DNA of 64,000 nt, taken from the NCBI RefSeq assembly GCF_003043945.1, contig NZ_PYXG01000002.1, positions 186,001-250,000 on the forward strand, given 5' to 3'. The DNA comes from Prevotella sp. oral taxon 376 (lineage in GTDB: Bacteria > Bacteroidota > Bacteroidia > Bacteroidales > Bacteroidaceae). A model generated the notes under the pieces. The model ran no database searches. It was not told the origin of the DNA and was given only the letters and a program-made list of their open reading frames with translations. Below, one piece after another: positions 61,176 to 64,000 of the stretch. Position 1 is the first letter of the stretch. Each line of letters starts with the position of its first letter. Both the position numbers and the translations under genes were made by a program.

Positions 61176-64000
61176 TTAGTTCTTCTCCACCAGAATATTA
61201 AGCTTAAACTCATCAAAATCCGTTTCCACACCATTGTTTTCCGCAATGGTAATGTCATCCGCAAGAACTTGAGTTTTGATATACTCCCCATAATCCTCTA
61301 TTGCAGCGTCAGTTTCGGCATTTGGTGCCACAACGATTTTGATACGGTCTGTAATTTCAAGTCCACTTTCTTTGCGGATATTCTGAATACGATTGATTAG
61401 CTCACGAGCCATACCTTCTTTGCGAAGATCGTCTGTGAGTTCCACTTCTAATGCAACTGTGAGATTTCCCTCATTGGAAACAAGCCATCCGGGAATATCT
61501 TCACTGATTATCTCCACATCCTCTGCGTCGACGGTAATCTCCTGACTTCCAATCGAAAAAGTGTATTTCCCTGTAGCTTCAAGAGAGCTTATCTCTTCTT
61601 GAGACAGGCGGTCCATCTGGGTTGCCACACCCTTCATCAACTTTCCGAATTTCTTGCCCATTACACGGAAATTACACTTTACCTTCTTTACAAGGAAACC
61701 ACTATCTTCCACAAAATTCAAGGACTTCACATTCACCTCATTCATGATGAGATCCTTTATAGCCTCTATGTGTTTCTTCTGTTCATCGTCGATAGCAGGA
61801 ATCATAATCTGCTGCAATGGTTGACGAACCTTGATGTTCACCTTACGGCGAAGGGCCAATGTCATCGAGGTGATTTTCTGTGCCATATCCATGCGGGCCT
61901 CAAGATCTGCATCTATCGCCGTCTCGTCAACTTCCGGGAAGAAGTCGAGGTGCACACTCTCCCGCTTACCTCCCAAGTCGTGATATAGCTCATCTGCATA
62001 GAATGGCGCAAACGGGGCTATCAACTTTGAAACAGCCATTAAGCAGGTATAGAGAGTCTGATAGGCATCCAGTTTGTCCCGGCTCATTTCTTTACCCCAG
62101 AAACGCTTTCGGTTAAGGCGAACATACCAATTGCTGAGATCGTCATTGACGAATGTTTCTATAAGACGACCTGCGCGAGTAGGATCATACTTGTCAAGCT
62201 CCCTTTCTACACCCTTAATCAGCGAATTAACTTTTGAGATAATCCAGCGATCAATTTCCGCGGTAGGCTTCAGAACATCTTTCCCCGGCTCATATCCATC
62301 GACATTGGCATAAAGGGCAAAGAAGCTATATGTATTATAAAGCGTCCCGAAAAATTTGCGACGGACTTCATCAACGCCTTCCGGGTCAAACTTGAGGTTA
62401 TCCCATGGTTCCGAGTTTGTCATCATATAGAAGCGCACGGGGTCTGCCCCATACTTATGAATCATCTCAAACGGATCCGTTACATTCCCTACATGCTTAC
62501 TCATTTTGTTTCCCTTGGCATCAAGCACAAGTCCTGTCGAGATTACATTCTTGAAGGAAACAGAATCAAAAACCATCGCTGCAATGGCGTGCAGCGTAAA
62601 GAACCAGCCACGGGTCTGGTCTACTCCCTCATTGATAAAATCAGCCGGGAAGAAAGCCGGAGCAATCGGTATTCCCTCATAATCTGAATGAATCAGTTTC
62701 TGTCGGTCTGTCTCCGTACCTCTTGACATTTCTCCCTCAAACGGATAATGCAACTGGGCGAAAGGCATAGAGCCGCTGTCGAACCAGACATCAATCAAGT
62801 CTCTTTCTCGGTGCATGGGCTTACCTTCGTCATTTGCCAATACAATATGGTCGATATATGGTCGATGAAGGTCTATCCTGTCGTAGTTTTCTTGGGAATA
62901 ATTTCCGGGTACAAACCCTTTGTCTTTCAGCGGATTGCTTTGCATAACTCCGGCAGCGACCGCTTTTTCTATTTCATTATAGAGTTCTTCCACGGAGCCT
63001 ATGCATTTCTCATGACGGTTATCATCACGCCAGATGGGCAATGGGGTTCCCCAGAAACGCGAGCGGCTCAAATTCCAGTCATTTAGATTTTCAAGCCAGT
63101 TACCAAAGCGCCCCGTTCCCGTTGACTCCGGCTGCCAGTTAATGGTCTTGTTAAGTTCTACCATTCGCACCTTGCACTGAGTATCCTTAATAAACCAACT
63201 GTCCAAAGGATAATAAAGAATGGGCTTATCCGTGCGCCAGCAATGCGGATAGTTATGCACATGTTTCTCTATCTTGAACGCGGTTCCCTCCTGCTTCATT
63301 TCCATGCAAATGACAATGTTCAGGTCTTCGGCCCTCTCGCTTGCCTTCTTGTCCCACACTCCGTTCGGATTGAACTCCGGCGCATAAGCATTCTTCACAT
63401 AATCGCCCGCATGATGAGCATATGCACGAACATCGACACAAGCCTTCGTAAAATTCTCGTCAAGTTCATCCAGGACATAGTATTTGCCCTGAAGATCAAC
63501 CATGGGGCGAGTCTCCCCTTTCTTGTTGACAAGATACAGGGCCGGTATATTTGCGTCTCTGGCAACTTTTGCGTCATCGGCACCGAATGTAGGGGCAATA
63601 TGCACAATGCCAGTACCATCCTCGGTAGTTACATAGTCGCCGAGGATAACACGGAAAGCCTCACTCTCCATCTCGACAAACTTGTCGCGGCCATTTGCCG
63701 CTACAAAGACTCTCTCGGGATGGGCCACTGCATACGAACTCACGAAGGGAGCCGCAAAATCATCAAGTTTTTCGCACGGCTTAACCCATGGCATCAGTTG
63801 TCGATAATGATATCCTTCCAAATCAGCACCTTTCATGCGGTCTATCACCTTAAATGGTACATACTTGTCGCCATGCACATATTCCGGCAGTTCACCACCA
63901 TCCGTAACCTCTCCTTCCGGCTTCAGATAGGCATTTATCAAAGGCTCCGCCATGATGAGGGTCATTTTCTCCGCAGAGTAAGGATTATAAGTCTCTATCG
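61176..64000 (-). CDS. ileS: Isoleucyl-tRNA synthetase, 5'-truncated by window edge
   Basis: Class I synthetase charging tRNA-Ile, with editing of valine. The frame is open through the right window edge (IETYNPYSAEKM precedes the first internal Met at 63965); the HIGH motif lies outside. Visible: editing (CP1) domain with DGTGIVHIAPTFGADDAKV, the KMSKS loop as NKMSKHVGN, RDLIDVWFDSGSMPFAQLHYP, anticodon-binding domain and C-terminal extension. First gene of the ileS-dksA-lspA-DUF4296 block. Confidence 0.97.
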   Translation of the reverse strand, partial: IETYNPYSAEKMTLIMAEPLINAYLKPEGEVTDGGELPEYVHGDKYVPFKVIDRMKGADLEGYHYRQLMPWVKPCEKLDDFAAPFVSSYAVAHPERVFVAANGRDKFVEMESEAFRVILGDYVTTEDGTGIVHIAPTFGADDAKVARDANIPALYLVNKKGETRPMVDLQGKYYVLDELDENFTKACVDVRAYAHHAGDYVKNAYAPEFNPNGVWDKKASERAEDLNIVICMEMKQEGTAFKIEKHVHNYPHCWRTDKPILYYPLDSWFIKDTQCKVRMVELNKTINWQPESTGTGRFGNWLENLNDWNLSRSRFWGTPLPIWRDDNRHEKCIGSVEELYNEIEKAVAAGVMQSNPLKDKGFVPGNYSQENYDRIDLHRPYIDHIVLANDEGKPMHRERDLIDVWFDSGSMPFAQLHYPFEGEMSRGTETDRQKLIHSDYEGIPIAPAFFPADFINEGVDQTRGWFFTLHAIAAMVFDSVSFKNVISTGLVLDAKGNKMSKHVGNVTDPFEMIHKYGADPVRFYMMTNSEPWDNLKFDPEGVDEVRRKFFGTLYNTYSFFALYANVDGYEPGKDVLKPTAEIDRWIISKVNSLIKGVERELDKYDPTRAGRLIETFVNDDLSNWYVRLNRKRFWGKEMSRDKLDAYQTLYTCLMAVSKLIAPFAPFYADELYHDLGGKRESVHLDFFPEVDETAIDADLEARMDMAQKITSMTLALRRKVNIKVRQPLQQIMIPAIDDEQKKHIEAIKDLIMNEVNVKSLNFVEDSGFLVKKVKCNFRVMGKKFGKLMKGVATQMDRLSQEEISSLEATGKYTFSIGSQEITVDAEDVEIISEDIPGWLVSNEGNLTVALEVELTDDLRKEGMARELINRIQNIRKESGLEITDRIKIVVAPNAETDAAIEDYGEYIKTQVLADDITIAENNGVETDFDEFKLNILVEKN

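Noticed and set aside
62495..62525. KMSKH instead of KMSKS in IleS
   Set aside because: The last position of this loop varies in IleS (Ser, Arg, His), so it is not a sign of an inactive enzyme.

Overview
The window is a chromosomal segment of a Bacteroidota member, most likely Prevotellaceae (Prevotella in the broad sense). The evidence is the many genes preceded by the Bacteroidota -7 element TAnnTTTG, the gene order ileS-dksA-lspA-DUF4296, a six-gene nqrABCDEF operon, a Rho factor with a long acidic insert, and families typical of this phylum (DUF4421, DUF4301, DUF4491, DUF5103/type IX secretion plug). There is no prophage, plasmid module, insertion sequence or CRISPR array. Most of the window is housekeeping DNA.

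Layout. 1-3.6 kb: 3' part of dnaB, a leuA and an ABC-F ATPase gene that are both cut off and joined tail to tail near position 2245, and engB. 4.3-7.3 kb: a three-gene unit (Gfo/Idh oxidoreductase, DUF4421 protein, DUF1460 amidase-like protein). 7.5-14.3 kb: AraC-type regulator, dipeptidyl peptidase III, HEAT-repeat protein, then a Fur-type regulator, purA, hisS and an unrecognised gene. 14.4-25.8 kb: broken rubrerythrin gene behind perR, type IX secretion plug gene, pgk, queC, radA, a solute-binding lipoprotein, a TPR protein and rho. 26-33 kb: rpsA, about 840 bp without genes, and a TamB homologue. 33.2-39 kb: nqrABCDEF. 39-43.8 kb: two tRNA genes, rlmH, a DUF4491 gene, phosphoglucomutase and a DcuB-type dicarboxylate carrier. 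44-48.5 kb: hisGDC without hisB, and a MltF-like transglycosylase. 48.8-64 kb: DUF4250, AAA-CYTH, DUF4301, a (p)ppGpp synthetase, TetR, malic enzyme, C69 dipeptidase, and the ileS-dksA-lspA-DUF4296 block, with ileS running off the end.

Physiology. Na+-pumping NADH:quinone reductase, a C4-dicarboxylate carrier and malic enzyme fit an anaerobe that makes succinate and uses a sodium gradient. PerR with a nearby rubrerythrin fits an anaerobe defending against peroxide, but here the rubrerythrin gene carries two stop codons and a frameshift.

Most unusual signal. Five intergenic loci carry short arrays of 17-bp odd palindromes (8-1-8) spaced exactly 22 bp centre to centre, with 5-bp spacers that usually begin with T. 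The arm sequences differ (CAAAATCG, GTTTCAAC or TTACAAAC type), and one array mixes two types, but the geometry is constant. None lies inside a gene. I do not recognise this as a named element.
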